Shown here in pieces: positions 20,730 through 32,361 of a stretch of 64,000 nt of DNA. Every line of letters begins with the position of its first letter. Within the stretch, counting starts at the first letter, position 1. Source of the stretch: Turritopsis dohrnii (taxonomy: Eukaryota; Cnidaria; Hydrozoa; Anthoathecata; Oceaniidae); the NCBI GenBank assembly GCA_027922465.2, contig BQMF02000003.1, positions 2,170,001 to 2,234,000 on the forward strand, in the 5' to 3' direction. The notes beneath the pieces were generated by a model that saw only the letters and a list, made by a program, of their open reading frames with translations, searched no databases and was not told where the DNA came from. The translations under genes and the position numbers were made by a program.

Positions 20730-21535
20730 TTACTGTTCTTATCTAAGAAAAAATTCTGCCACTTTCTAAAGAAAAAATATGCACTCTTTATTTTTCCATT
20801 TGATCTTTTCGCGCGGACAAATATTCACGCACGGATACGCGAAAATTAGTAATGCGCGAATTTAAATATACTTAAGGTATTGTTTTTGTCCGGTTCATTT
20901 ATAACATTGCATTGCAATTCGCTAACAAGATGACAGGAATGACAACAGAAATGATTTGCTTGCAAGATGAACTTTCGATCGTCTTTATCACCACTTTGGA
21001 TTTCTAAACTAGGCAAACGGTTAGAAGCCTGATAATCAAATGGACAAGTTTGCAGTATGCTTAAAAATAAATGAAAAAATTGTGGGACATAAAAAAAAGG
21101 TGCATCCGGACGGTTTGCAAAAGCAATATTTTACTTCTTGCGCAGTGATCCGTACTCGCAAATGTTGCTGGAAAAAGATGTGATCTTGGCGATGGAGAGG
21201 GCATGCGAGTCCCTTGTAAATTAACTTTATCCGGCAAGAAAAATTTGTGTCTGTTCTCCGTCAGTAATAGAAAGAAATTTAAATTTTGTCATTTATCAAG
21301 TCTTTTTATTTTCTTTCCCGAGTAGGAAGTAGAAAGTTCGAGTTATCCGAAGAGATTGGCTTCAGGGGGACCAAAAAATGGTTCGAGAAAACGAATGTTC
21401 GAGTTATCCGGGGTTTGAGTTGACGAGTAGTTTTTATGAGAAAGTATTGAGAAATGTTCAAGGGACCGTAGAAAACAGTTCGAGATAATGAGAGTTCGAG
21501 TTAACCGGTGTTTGAGTTACTGGGAGTTAACTGTA

Positions 21536-23075
21536 ACGTTCGAAGACGCAACAAAATTGTACACAATGGTTTCTATGAGCGCCGTTTTCTGAAAAGTTCG
21601 AGATAAAGGCTTCGTAATTCCTATTCCTAAAGGGATTGAAAATTAGTTCAGGAGATAGCAGGACAGATTTTAGTTAGTAAGACTGTGAATACTGATGTTT
21701 TTGTTTAAGATAGCGCATGTTCTAGATAAGGAGAATCAACTGTAAGAGCAAACACCTCCTCGCCTGGTTTCTATAAGCGAACGAAAGTGTGGCGAAAAAG
21801 TCAAATCCCATTTGGATTTTCCTGTTGAAATTTTCCCCTAATTAGCGGACTGTTTAAGAAAACTCAAATGTAAACAAACGCCCAGGGAACATTGTTTTTT
21901 TCTTAATCAAAGTCTAATTGATATGTTGATATGTATCAAAATAAGGACATCTGGATTGGTCTTGCTATAAATGATGTAATTATGATAGCATTAGAATGAG
22001 TAGGATTCATTAGGCATGCTGTAAAGCTTGGTTCATATTCTAGTGAGAACAGCAACAACGTCTTCTCATTACGTTGCAAAATCGTCGAAAGTGCACTGTG
22101 AAGAAGAGCACTTTTATTGAAATAGTGTATATAATTCTATAGAAATGCACTCCTTCGCAGTGTTTTAAGTAAATTTGGGAACATTGTGTAAACGTTGCCA
22201 ATGAAAATCATGACAGTATTTCACAATATTGGAACACGTCAATACGTAATAACGAAGCAATAAATCAACCATTTTGCTTCACATTTGGGACATGGAATTG
22301 GTCCAAAATCGGCTCAAAATTAGACTCAAAAACTTTAGGCAAAATGAATCTCCTGTCCTGCCAAATAAGCTCGACATCCAAAGCACCTGCCTAAACTCGC
22401 TGCTTACATAAAAAATATAAAAAACAAAAAAACACAACGAAACACAAAGAGAAATTTGATTTCTTGTTGTACATAAAAAACAAGTTACAACTGGAGATTC
22501 CCATGACGACGAGAAGAACAATAAAATAAGGACGACCAGGTTAACTTCTAAAGTCGCGTTACCATGACGACCAGGCTAACTTCTAATGACACTCTACCAT
22601 AAAATAACCAAAAAAATAAAAAAGATGTTTCCCAAACTTTCGTCTGCATCAGACATTTTGCCTGGGATTTCAAAATTTGAAGTACTAAAATTTCTTCGAA
22701 CTGTTTGTCTTAGCGTTGCAGGCAAATATAAAAAATATAAGTACTAAATTCATAAAAACAAGATAAAAGTAAAATGGATCTACAACACTGGACTTGGGCA
22801 GTTCCAATTCAACTAAAATCAAGAACTGTGCATGCACAGGGCTTTGTGGAAAGCCTTCTTTCACCAGTCAGTATTGGTCTCTGCACGAACATTATAATGA
22901 TAACGTTATCATTTCCTTCGAACGTTTATGACCTTTTAAGTCATCTTTCCTACATGATTCACTTCTTTGAAATGATTCATTAAAATCGCATGAGTGAAAT
23001 CACAAGTGAAATGGTTTTGAAAACGCAATTGCAAGAAATTCCGAGTTCAATGATTTTAAAAGTCCTAGATAACAA
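21536..23075. other. Intergenic region left of transporter gene 3
   Basis: Contains further Tigger-like phrases (AAGTTCGAGATAA, about 21595-21740) without a clear second end, the repeat copy at 22095-22160, and a short duplicated phrase (CATGACGACCAGG-like) at about 22525-22580. No supported gene. Confidence 0.45.
22095..22160. repeat. Dispersed repeat fragment (copy B)
   Basis: Matches 5805-5870 closely over the TAGAAATGCACTCCT block, same orientation. Confidence 0.55.
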
Positions 23076-24416
23076 TTAAGATAGCAGGTCTCGTTGATTT
23101 TCCAAATCCATTTGGTGCTTCGCTTCCACTTGCTGGCGTTTCATTTCAGCTTTGTTGAAGCATGATAATAAAAAACAAAGAGAATACAAACCAATGGTAA
23201 TGAAACAAACTAAAGATATTTGCCCCTCGTCAACCCATCTACCAAGAACATAAATGAAAACGAATGAATACAAATTCCCAATTAACAAAAGAACAGCACT
23301 TGAGGTACTCTCCAATATAGGATATGTTAACTCCGCTGCATGTTCCAAACCAACGGAAAAGTACGACGTATTGAATAATCCAACAGTCGAGAAGCTGATG
23401 AAAATAGCCAGTTGAGAGTCTCCGTACATTACAAAATAAGTGAACGAAATCCAGGAAGCCAAAATCCCCAACATCACAGCAATAGATAACAGTCTGTAGC
23501 ATTTATACCGATCGATTATTTGAGAGGTGACGATAATACCTATTGCAGCGGTTGTATTGTTTACAAAACCCATCCAACCAATAACAACATTGTCAACTTT
23601 CCTACAAACAAACTCGTTTAAACTCGAAACAGAAAATATATATATTCCAAAATAAACACCAAACATCTGTACCAGAAGATTGTAATGTTTATTAGCAGCC
23701 AAAGATCGCAAGGATTCGCAGAAAGTCAATTCCTGATCCCCTTTCTTCGTGAACGCTGCGGCGTAAGATGGTGGCGTAGGTGGATGTTCGTAAAAAAATA
23801 AACATCCAATTATCAACAAACATCCAAATGAGACTAAATGAGATAAAAACATCTTATACATGCCAGCTTCTACTTCGGAAAAGTTCTCAGAATTTGGTAT
23901 CATTTGCGTTGGTTGGAGAAAACCAACACCGGCACCAACGATTGGGAATATTATTCCAACACCAGTTGCTTTTGCGTGTTCACTCTCTGGAAACCATACA
24001 GTTGATAAACGCGTTGGAACTTGAAGCAACGGAGGTGCAGCCAATGCACAAGCAATCTGTCCAGCCATAACATATGGAAAACCATTACGTTGATATCCAG
24101 CAAAGTGTAATGCAGTGGAAATTGCATTTAAACTGGAACCAAATAGCAAACAAACACGTAAACCGAATGATGACATGAAATACGCAGCCGGTAATGCAAC
24201 TAACACGTAAAACAGAGCAAAGCCTTCTGGTAACCAGTCAATTACCTCAGGTGGGACATTCCAGTATTTGTAAGCAGTATTGTTTATGGCAGTGATACAA
24301 CCAAATAACAGTGAATTTGCAAAACAATTAACCGCATATATAATCAAGATCACCCATCGCCATTTATAAACTTTGAATTTGATTGCTGAATCGATAGAAG
24401 GCAAGTTGTCAGTCAT
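23076..24416 (-). CDS. SLC49/FLVCR-like major facilitator transporter, array member 3
   Basis: 446 residues, one exon, ATG at 24416. The same family blocks are present: KFKVYKWRWVILIIYAVN into helix 1, VIDWLPEGF, MSSFGLR after helix 2, VWFPESEHAKATGVG, GVGFLQPTQMIPNS, the central-loop HPPTPPSYAAAF, and QIIDRYKCYR after helix 8. It differs from members 4 and 5 across the second half, and sits first after the transposon-filled gap. Hydrophobic segments account for 12 helices. No truncation or missing motif is seen, so it looks functional. Substrate unknown; FLVCR relatives carry choline, ethanolamine or haem-related cargo. Confidence 0.92.
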   Translation of the reverse strand: MTDNLPSIDSAIKFKVYKWRWVILIIYAVNCFANSLLFGCITAINNTAYKYWNVPPEVIDWLPEGFALFYVLVALPAAYFMSSFGLRVCLLFGSSLNAISTALHFAGYQRNGFPYVMAGQIACALAAPPLLQVPTRLSTVWFPESEHAKATGVGIIFPIVGAGVGFLQPTQMIPNSENFSEVEAGMYKMFLSHLVSFGCLLIIGCLFFYEHPPTPPSYAAAFTKKGDQELTFCESLRSLAANKHYNLLVQMFGVYFGIYIFSVSSLNEFVCRKVDNVVIGWMGFVNNTTAAIGIIVTSQIIDRYKCYRLLSIAVMLGILASWISFTYFVMYGDSQLAIFISFSTVGLFNTSYFSVGLEHAAELTYPILESTSSAVLLLIGNLYSFVFIYVLGRWVDEGQISLVCFITIGLYSLCFLLSCFNKAEMKRQQVEAKHQMDLENQRDLLS

Positions 24417-26180
24417 TACCAGCCTTGATAATATTGTATATTAAAACTGCATCTATAAAAGTCTATTTTCGTGGTTAATCTTAAAAATTATGATAAAGGA
24501 ATTGATCACAAGAGGTATGGCTGGGGATGTGTGTGGCTGGCTGTGGTTGGTACAGAAACTCCAACGGCACAAAAAAAATGACTGAAAAACAGCAATTACC
24601 AGAAAGGAAAAAACATAAATTGAAAATATATTTATTCAACTAGTTCATTAAAATGTTATAATTCAGGCTAGACACTATATTTGAATATAAAGACATAAAG
24701 CCGGTTTTCAACTAGACAAAATACACCATAACCTTTGCTTTGCTAACAGAATCAGAAATGAAGCGAGTTGACTGTATGGAAAAATGTTTCTTGATGTCAC
24801 TTTTACACGAGCTTCGGAATTTGCTAAAGAAAACCTCTGCAAATAAACATATATATTCTGCCGCATAGTGAGAAACCGGCTTAATCTATGCTATGTAAGT
24901 ATACTTAAGAATACCTGTTTGATAAAGAAATTTTTTTGTGTGTGTATGCAAGTTTTGAATTCCTATATTATCAAAGAAACCTTATAACATAAATTCTGTT
25001 TTTTTCTCTGATGTCATTAAAAACTCTATGGATAAGATTCCAGAAAAAAATGAGAGCTTAATCTAACATAAAATTGCAATGCATAAAATCCTAAAATACG
25101 GATCATTATAAGTAATGCATCTATCTAAAATACGTAGGACCTTTTAATTCAATGTATATGAATACTGGTATTAACTCCAATCAATGCCCCTCACGTATTA
25201 TCGCCTTTTTTGTACACCTTTCTCGTCCCCTATTATGGACGTTCTTGACACTGAAAGGGGCTTTTATTAAGGAATATGAAGGTTATGACTTAAAATGATC
25301 AAACTCTGTTGATTCGATGGAATAGAGAAACACTAACGGAAGATAAGATAATGTTTCAAAAAAGATGCCCAAGCATAGAACATTTGGTGATAACAATTAA
25401 GATTAAATTACTAAAAATGATGAAGAAAACTTCAAAATGATTTTGAGGCTTCAACAGAAGAAGACTTTTTATGGGTATATTCTAACAAAAGTACTTTCCT
25501 TTTTTGTGTGTGAAGAAAAAGAAGTTTACGCCAATGGCGTTGATTAGAATAATTATCAGTTGAATCCCCATAGTTAAGATCCTTTCAGGTGATAGGAACA
25601 ACTGACCAGTATATATGATTATATTCTGTTCGATCACATCTGGCGATGTTGCGGTTTATTCTCTAAGATTGAAGATGTCTTAAAAAGTAAAAATTGTAAA
25701 AAAAAGGTCTCAAAATATAAGTATTTTACACGGGGGTTCTAAAGGAGGCTGCATATCTTTAAAAATATCTAACCTTATTTAATGGTAGAACTTCCCTTTT
25801 TATAGAATTTTTTAACACAGTTTATGATTCGCATAAAATTCATTGCTATTATTACCAGTTTAATTGTGTGATACTAAAATGATAATTCTTTCACACATCA
25901 GACGCAGTCATTAGTTCTAACTGCCATCGTTAAACTCTGCAAACCCAGACACAAAGGCTATTACAACTTAATTATTTGATGGAGAAAAAAATGAAGATTG
26001 TTAAAGGAGATCTTAACAGTACGAGATTCAACTGTTCACTTTAATATGGTTTGAACACGTCAAAAACATATTGCAGACACAGGAATATCTATGAAAAAGT
26101 AGACTTCCTTAATCCTAATTGTTGTTACTTTGTTGCTATTCTCATTAACTCAAAAAAATGGAACTAAATTTACCTATAAT
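24417..26180. other. Intergenic region between transporter genes 3 and 4
   Basis: AT-rich, no repeat families recognised and no supported coding frame. Confidence 0.5.
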
Positions 26181-27512
26181 TTATCTATAATTGTAGGATG
26201 CATATCGGTTTCCAATGTTTTTACGTTTAAGAATGTTCTTAATCATAAAACCAAAAAAAATATTTATAATGTATAAGCCAAGTGTGATGCAAGAAACCAG
26301 GAAAATCTTGCCTTTATCAACCATTCTACCCAGAACAAATACAAATATAAATGAATAAATACTACTAAAGATCAGCATCACACCAGTTGATGTACCTTCT
26401 AAAACGGGGTAAGTCATTTCAGCACCTTGTTCTAGACCAATTCCCATATATGCACTTCCAAAAAAGCCCACTAAACTGTAAGTAAAAAATATGGCAACTT
26501 GTGAATTAGTAAACCATACAACAAATACAAAAGCACCCCAAGATATCAATGATCCTGAAAAAATCACTAAGGAAAGCTTCCTGTAGCATTGATATTTGTC
26601 AATCAATTCTGCTGCAACTAACATACCGACACAACTGAAAACATTGTTTAAAAACCCCATCCAACCAATACTTGTCTCGTTAACTTTTCCACTGACCATT
26701 TCGTTAAACACTACCATGGAAAATGTACATAATCCAACATAAACACCATAAGAATGGACCAGCATATTGAAATGCTTGTTGTGAAATAAAATTTTTAGAG
26801 ATTCAGAAAATGTCAATTGCTTTTCTTCCTTCTTTGAAAACATGGCAGCATATGAAGGTGGTGTAGGTGGTTCCTCCTGAAAGAATAGATATCCTAACAG
26901 CAAACAAATACTTAAGAAAATCACATGTGAAAAACACATCTCGTACATTCCATTTTGAATGTCCTCATAGTTATCTGATTTTGGTATCATTTGAGTGGGT
27001 TGTAAAAAGCCAATTCCAGAACCCAAAACACCAAATATCAAACCAATATTTGTAGCTAGTGCATGCTCATTTTCAGGAAACCAAACCATGGATATCCTTG
27101 CAGGTACAACATCTAAAGGAGTTGATGATAAAGCAGCAGCAATTTGACCAGCCATGTAGTAAGAAAACCCATGCCTTCCATAACCAGCAAAATGTAAAGA
27201 TGCAGCAACAGCATTCAAGCTTAAGGCAATGAGCAAACTATTTCGTAAACCACAGGATGACAACACATAGGTGGTGGGTAAACCAAGTGGTATATAAATA
27301 ACAACAAATATAGTTGATAGCCAATCAATAATATAAGCTTTCACATTCCAATACCTCCGTGCAATATCATTGATACTAACAATACATCCATACAAAACTG
27401 AATTTGCAAAATTACTGATGGCATAAATAAATAAAATCAACCATCTCCTTTTGTATACTTTGAATTCAAAGGAACCTCCATTTCTTAGTGGTAAAGCTTC
27501 AAAATCTCTCAT
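26181..27512 (-). CDS. SLC49/FLVCR-like major facilitator transporter, array member 4
   Basis: 443 residues when started at the ATG at 27512 (MRDFEALPL), which gives the same N-terminal length as its neighbours; the frame remains open for 29 more codons upstream but without an ATG. Blocks: EFKVYKRRWLILFIYAISN, IIDWLSTIF (the same IDWLS as vertebrate FLVCR), SSCGLR, VWFPENEHALATN, GIGFLQPTQMIP, EEPPTPPSYAAMF, ELIDKYQCYRK. It is very similar to member 5, and in the region of helices 7-9 the two are almost identical in DNA as well as protein, pointing to recent duplication or conversion. A 12-helix membrane carrier of unknown substrate. Confidence 0.92.
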   Translation of the reverse strand: MRDFEALPLRNGGSFEFKVYKRRWLILFIYAISNFANSVLYGCIVSINDIARRYWNVKAYIIDWLSTIFVVIYIPLGLPTTYVLSSCGLRNSLLIALSLNAVAASLHFAGYGRHGFSYYMAGQIAAALSSTPLDVVPARISMVWFPENEHALATNIGLIFGVLGSGIGFLQPTQMIPKSDNYEDIQNGMYEMCFSHVIFLSICLLLGYLFFQEEPPTPPSYAAMFSKKEEKQLTFSESLKILFHNKHFNMLVHSYGVYVGLCTFSMVVFNEMVSGKVNETSIGWMGFLNNVFSCVGMLVAAELIDKYQCYRKLSLVIFSGSLISWGAFVFVVWFTNSQVAIFFTYSLVGFFGSAYMGIGLEQGAEMTYPVLEGTSTGVMLIFSSIYSFIFVFVLGRMVDKGKIFLVSCITLGLYIINIFFGFMIKNILKRKNIGNRYASYNYR

Positions 27513-28838
27513 GATGGTAGCTATGGCAAAAGTAGCCAAATAGATCAATACATAAAGATATGTAAATGTAAAGGTGGAAATGTGAAATTCTATAAACAAC
27601 CAAGTTCAATTGTTTCATGTTCTGCTTTTATCGATACCTATAAAAAAACAAAGAGAACTCATTCCCACTAGTGCAAAAAAGGTGCTATGTTCATTGTATC
27701 CTCTAAATTTTTAATAGCTCAATATTTCTGTTACTTTATTGTAGAATGTGATGCACAACCATTGGTGTTAAAAATGTAGTTCTTGACTGTAAAAAAAACT
27801 TTGAAATAATTGGAAATGAGTCAAAAAACAAGTAAATTAAAGTGTTAAGAAATTTAATGAAAATGTAAAAATACACAAGAAATGACCAAAATAGCTGGAA
27901 TTTTTTAAATGATTCCGTTCGTTCATGTTTCCTGCTATATAACCATCTCAAGTGATAACATGGAAGACTACTCATCTACCGTTATTTTGGACCAGAAATA
28001 ATTCTGAGAGAAGTTAGATGTTCTTCATACATTCTTATATGTTTGAACCATCTATATGAAAATTTTACAAATACCAAAGTTATACAGCTATGACAAAATG
28101 CTTTCAGAGTAAACAGTGTTTTGATAAATGTCAACGGGATTTTTTAGAATGGAAAGCAAAACAACCATTTGCACTTTTTTAATATATATTTGGATTTGTT
28201 CCTTTACACTTGTTTAGCACTCAGAATCATGTGACTCAAACCTGTTTCAGTTGCTTGTTATCATCTGTAAACATTGTTAGCACTGATAGTCATGTAAATT
28301 GAAAGAACTTTCAGAACAAGGAGTTTCCTAATGACTCGTGCATTAAAAGCATATTCATCAATATCAAAAAGTTGGACAACAACAAGTGCATCTGAAAGTA
28401 GCTTAAAATGCATTCATAAGCAATCCAACTGAAGCATATAATAATCTGATGAGCTTTAGAAATCTAATGTTTTTGTATCTCAATCAACTATATAACTGTA
28501 AAAATTAGAAATTTTTATTTTATTAAGAGCAAACCATGATAATTTATTCACAAAAAATAGTTATATATGCAAAATATTAGCGCAAAAATACAAAAGCTGG
28601 TTTACTTTCCTGATATATATTTACTAATTTATGACCATTAAGAACACAACCTATATATATTTACAATCATATAAGAAAACATCATTTTTAAAACAAATGA
28701 TAGATATGCATTTTCAACACTGATGTTTCTTCTTTGTCCAGGACAGTTTCCAGAAAATATTTTTAAGCAACATTTAAAAAATCGAGAAACATCTTTAATA
28801 AGTACAACACAGTACAAAAGGCTCCTGGCTAATATTTT
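27513..28838. other. Intergenic region between transporter genes 4 and 5
   Basis: AT-rich spacer with no supported gene. The frame at 27736-27975 is short and shows no domain. Confidence 0.5.
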
Positions 28839-30167
28839 TCAACAATTAATATTTCCTAGATCCTTATGATCCCTTTCAACATCCTTCCGCTTCAAAATCG
28901 TTTTGATGAAGTAAGAAAGAACAAGGGGAACAAAATACAAAATAATGGTTGTAACAGAAACTAGACATATCTTTCCATAATCAACCCACCTTCCAAGAAC
29001 AGAGACAAACAAAAATGTGTATACACCGCTAAATAACAGCATAACGCCTGTTGATGTACCCTCAAGAACAGGGTAAGTCATTTCAACACCTTGTTCTAGA
29101 CCAATTCCCACATATGCACTTCCAAAAAAACCAACAAAACAGTAACTAATAAATATGGCAACTTGTGAATTAGTACACCATACAGCAAATACAAAAGCAC
29201 CCCAAGATATCAGTGACCCTGAAAAAATCACTAAGGAAAGCTTCCTGTAGCATTGATATTTGTCAATCAATTCTGCTGCAACTAACATACCAACACAACT
29301 GAAAACGTTGTTTAAAAAACCCATCCAACCAATACTTGTCTCACTAACTTTTCCACTGACCATTTCATTAAATACTACCACAGAAAAAGTAGACATCCCC
29401 AAATATACACCAAAAGAATGTACTAACATGTTAAATTGTTTATCAAAGAACAAGAATTTCAAAGATTCGATGAAAGTGAACTGGGCCTGTTCCTTTTTGG
29501 AAAAAGCTGCAGCGTATGAGGGCGGTGTAGGTGGTTCTTCCTGAAAGAATAGATATCCTAACAGCAAACAAATACTCAAGAAAATCAGATGTGAAAAACA
29601 CATTTTATACATTCCACTTTGGATATCTGCAAAATTGTTTGAGTTCGGTATTATTTGAGTGGGCTCTAGAAAAGCTATACCTGAGCCAAGTACATTTAAA
29701 ACTAAGCCAATATTTGTGGCCATTGCATGTTCTTTTTCAGGAAACCAAACCATGGATATTCTTGTCGGGACAACAGATAAAGGAGAAGATGACAATGCTG
29801 CACATATTTGTCCAGTCATATAGTAAGGAAAACCATGGTGTTGATAACCAGCAAAATGTAATGAAGTGGCAATTGCATTTAAACTCAAAGCAATAAGCAT
29901 AACAGTCCGTAAGCCACATTTTGACAGCATATACATGGTGGGTAAACCAAGTGTTACATAAATAACAACAAATATAGTTGATAACCAATCAATCATATAA
30001 GCTTTCACATTCCAATACCTCCGTGCAATATCATTGATACTAACAATACAGCCATACAAAACTGCATTTGCAAAATTACTGATGGCATAAATGAATAAAA
30101 TCAACCATCTGCTTTTGTATATTTTGAATTCACGATATGTTGTCTCTAAGTTATCTTTTTGATCCAT
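28839..30167 (-). CDS. SLC49/FLVCR-like major facilitator transporter, array member 5
   Basis: 442 residues, single exon, ATG at 30167. Family blocks: EFKIYKSRWLILFIYAISN, MIDWLSTIF, SKCGLR, VWFPEKEHAMATNIG, GIAFLEPTQIIPNS (the Q of QPT replaced by E), EEPPTPPSYAAAF, ELIDKYQCYRK and a Lys-rich end (LKRKDVERDHKD). It differs from member 4 mainly near the ends and in the helix 5-6 loops. It is the promoter-distal end of the array as read on the plus strand and the first gene in transcription order. Probably an intact plasma-membrane carrier. Confidence 0.92.
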   Translation of the reverse strand: MDQKDNLETTYREFKIYKSRWLILFIYAISNFANAVLYGCIVSINDIARRYWNVKAYMIDWLSTIFVVIYVTLGLPTMYMLSKCGLRTVMLIALSLNAIATSLHFAGYQHHGFPYYMTGQICAALSSSPLSVVPTRISMVWFPEKEHAMATNIGLVLNVLGSGIAFLEPTQIIPNSNNFADIQSGMYKMCFSHLIFLSICLLLGYLFFQEEPPTPPSYAAAFSKKEQAQFTFIESLKFLFFDKQFNMLVHSFGVYLGMSTFSVVVFNEMVSGKVSETSIGWMGFLNNVFSCVGMLVAAELIDKYQCYRKLSLVIFSGSLISWGAFVFAVWCTNSQVAIFISYCFVGFFGSAYVGIGLEQGVEMTYPVLEGTSTGVMLLFSGVYTFLFVSVLGRWVDYGKICLVSVTTIILYFVPLVLSYFIKTILKRKDVERDHKDLGNINC

Positions 30168-30589
30168 TGGTTACAAATAACTTTCAAATACTTTGAAAAT
30201 TAATAGATTTCCACTTAGGATATTGTTATGATACAAATTTATTTTTATTTCTACATGTACACCTAATTTAGTGTTACATAACTTATCCTATAAGTATATT
30301 ATATTGACTTACACATCAGCATAACATGACATTACATAACTTTATACATTTAAAGCAATAGTAATTCAGTAAAGGCTGCTTGATACAAAACTATTACATA
30401 TACCATTATAAATTTTGAATATAGTCGAATAACAGGTCCTAAAAGATAAATTGCATAATATCATGTGAAGTTATGGAAAGAAATGTGTCAAATAAACATT
30501 TTGAAAATAGCGAACATATTAAAGAGAAATAGTAACAAAATAGTACATATTGTAAGCAAATGGTAATCAATATTGTGTTGATCTGATTT

Positions 30590-30785
30590 TGTGTTAATTG
30601 TTTTTTGTTTGTTTTTCTTCTGATTTTTTTTCGGTCTGTTTTGTTTTGTTTTTTATTTTTTTTGTTGAGCAATTACATTTGTAACTAATATTTTAAGGTG
30701 GCTTCCCTCTTGTATTAACCAAATGCTATTGGGTTGGCCTCCTTAAGGAAATAAATAACTTCTATTCTATTGTATTCTAAAAAAG
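30590..30785 (+). mobile_element. Probable LINE 3' end
   Basis: A T/G-rich stretch is followed by AAGGAAATAAATAACTTC and a short (TTCTA)-like tail (TTCTATTCTATTGTATTCT). This is the form of 3' ends of CR1/RTE-type LINEs that finish in a simple repeat. No coding portion remains. Confidence 0.4.
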
Positions 30786-31754
30786 TTATGATTGTATATG
30801 TAAAGGATGTGTCCAAATTAACCACTTTTTCTTTTTTCAATTCATATTGTCTTTCATTGCAGCACAATGTTATCCCCAATATCCAGTATCTTTGAATAGT
30901 TTCTTAAAATCAAAGAGAATTTTAAAGAATTTTAAAAATAATGGAGTTATGACAAAAGTTTATGACAAAATAATAAAAACACTTTCAAAAAGATTTTTTC
31001 ATATTTCCATTTTTCACATTATCTCGGCTTTCTTCCTAAAACATAAACATAACAAGCTGAAGCTTTTTGCCAAAATTGCAGTTAAAACGTATTTTCATTT
31101 GACACGCTTTATTTATCATGTTCACATCCTCTATGCTGCCTCCCAACATACCTTCATCAAGAATATTCATCGAGCATAACGCTTTCACTTTCGATGTTAT
31201 GTGCACACGAAATTAGGTTTATACCCCGTTCACACCAAAATTAAAACCAGTTTTAACCATGTTTAAAATAACTAAGTTTTATATGTTACCCGTTCATACC
31301 GAAGTAAAACGTGTTTTGTTAAACTGTGTTTAATTAAAACGAGTTTTAAATAAAACAAGAGCCAGATGGCACAAAACGGTAGCAGCAAGTTTACTTTTCA
31401 GACAAACGCTTTCGAAATTTTACAAAGTATACTAAAAACTTCTTTATGGTGTTTTCTGGGATATCTCACTGGTGGAAAACAGGCATTAACGATAACTTTG
31501 ATGAAAATGATTACTTAGTGTAAATAGAGTTTAATCACAAAACATCAGCATTAATTTATTTGAAGACAAAAGAATTATACATGCGTGAGTTGTGTAACAT
31601 ATATGTTTTTTTTTATAAGAAATTTTTTCATAAGAGCCTATGTAGAAAAAAAAGAGTTTGTTTATAATAATAATTTCTGATGAAACCAAAATTGAATTCC
31701 AACAAATAACTGCCTTTTTGAACTAGATCTTTGAAAACCGTAATACACAAACAC
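30786..31754. other. Intergenic region upstream of the transporter array
   Basis: Holds a series of diverged AAAC(C/G)AGTTTTAA phrases at about 31235-31350. No supported gene. Confidence 0.4.
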
Positions 31755-32190
31755 AGTGTAGCAGCTAACAAACGAGGTAAGGGCCAATAAGAAATTTTGA
31801 ACTGATAAGCTTTACTAACAAGGAAAGCAACATATCAAGTATTTTCAGTTATCGTAATGAGCTAAAAGTCTCATTTCTATGTACGCCTATTTGATTAGAA
31901 TTCGATTGAATTCTAATTTCGTGGAAAGTTATAAAATATCAGGTTAGGTACTTTTAGAATAAAAGGTAATCTACTTTTAAATGTTTGATATGAAAAAGCT
32001 TCCAAATTACGAAGGCTGCGTTCCTTCATTAGAATTTACATTGCGCTTTTGGTAGAGTCCTGCAGACTCAATATCGCAGACTAATTGCCATTTCGGCCGG
32101 AGTAGGAGTAGGAGGAGGAGGAGGAGTAGTAGGAGGAGTAGGAGTCCACGGGTGTTTTAATACGGTATTCGCTTGCGCTGCTACCGTAAC
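31755..32190. repeat. Dispersed repeat R, copy 2, with GGA microsatellite
   Basis: Same block order as 6475-6910. Here GGAGTAGG is expanded into a (GGA/GTA)n run at about 32098-32144. Confidence 0.65.
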
Positions 32191-32361
32191 AACACTTTGA
32201 ACAACATTATCAACAAGAAAAGATCACGCCATGGGGACGAAAACGAAACAAAAATTTTGGTTACAAAATTGGCAGAAGAAAACGTTCAGGAGAGGCTTAA
32301 GTCACGCACCAGAAAGAAAGCAATATGGTGCAAAATAGCTATGTTTTTGAAAGCAAATGGA

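Larger units (their letters stand above)
19764..21533. mobile_element. Tigger/pogo-like transposon relic with the same two-gene layout
   Basis: Inverted repeats CAGTTAACTCCC(G/A)GTAACTC at both ends, flanked by TA (19762-19763, 21534-21535). At 1,770 bp it is an internally deleted copy. It retains the C-terminal part of a transposase on the minus strand and the C-terminal part of a HIRAN-like gene on the plus strand, in the same relative positions as the intact element at 15115-18266. Extra TTCGAGTTA/ATCCGG units near 21320-21430 mirror the terminal sequence. Confidence 0.85.

Noticed and set aside
26181..27599. Longer N-terminus for transporter gene 4 (start at 27599)
   Set aside because: That codon is TTG; the ATG at 27512 gives an N-terminus that aligns with the four paralogues.
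8146..30167. Transporter array as a bacterial-style operon or horizontal transfer
   Set aside because: Gaps of 1.3-9 kb, animal-type SLC49 motifs and surrounding animal transposons argue for ordinary tandem gene duplication.
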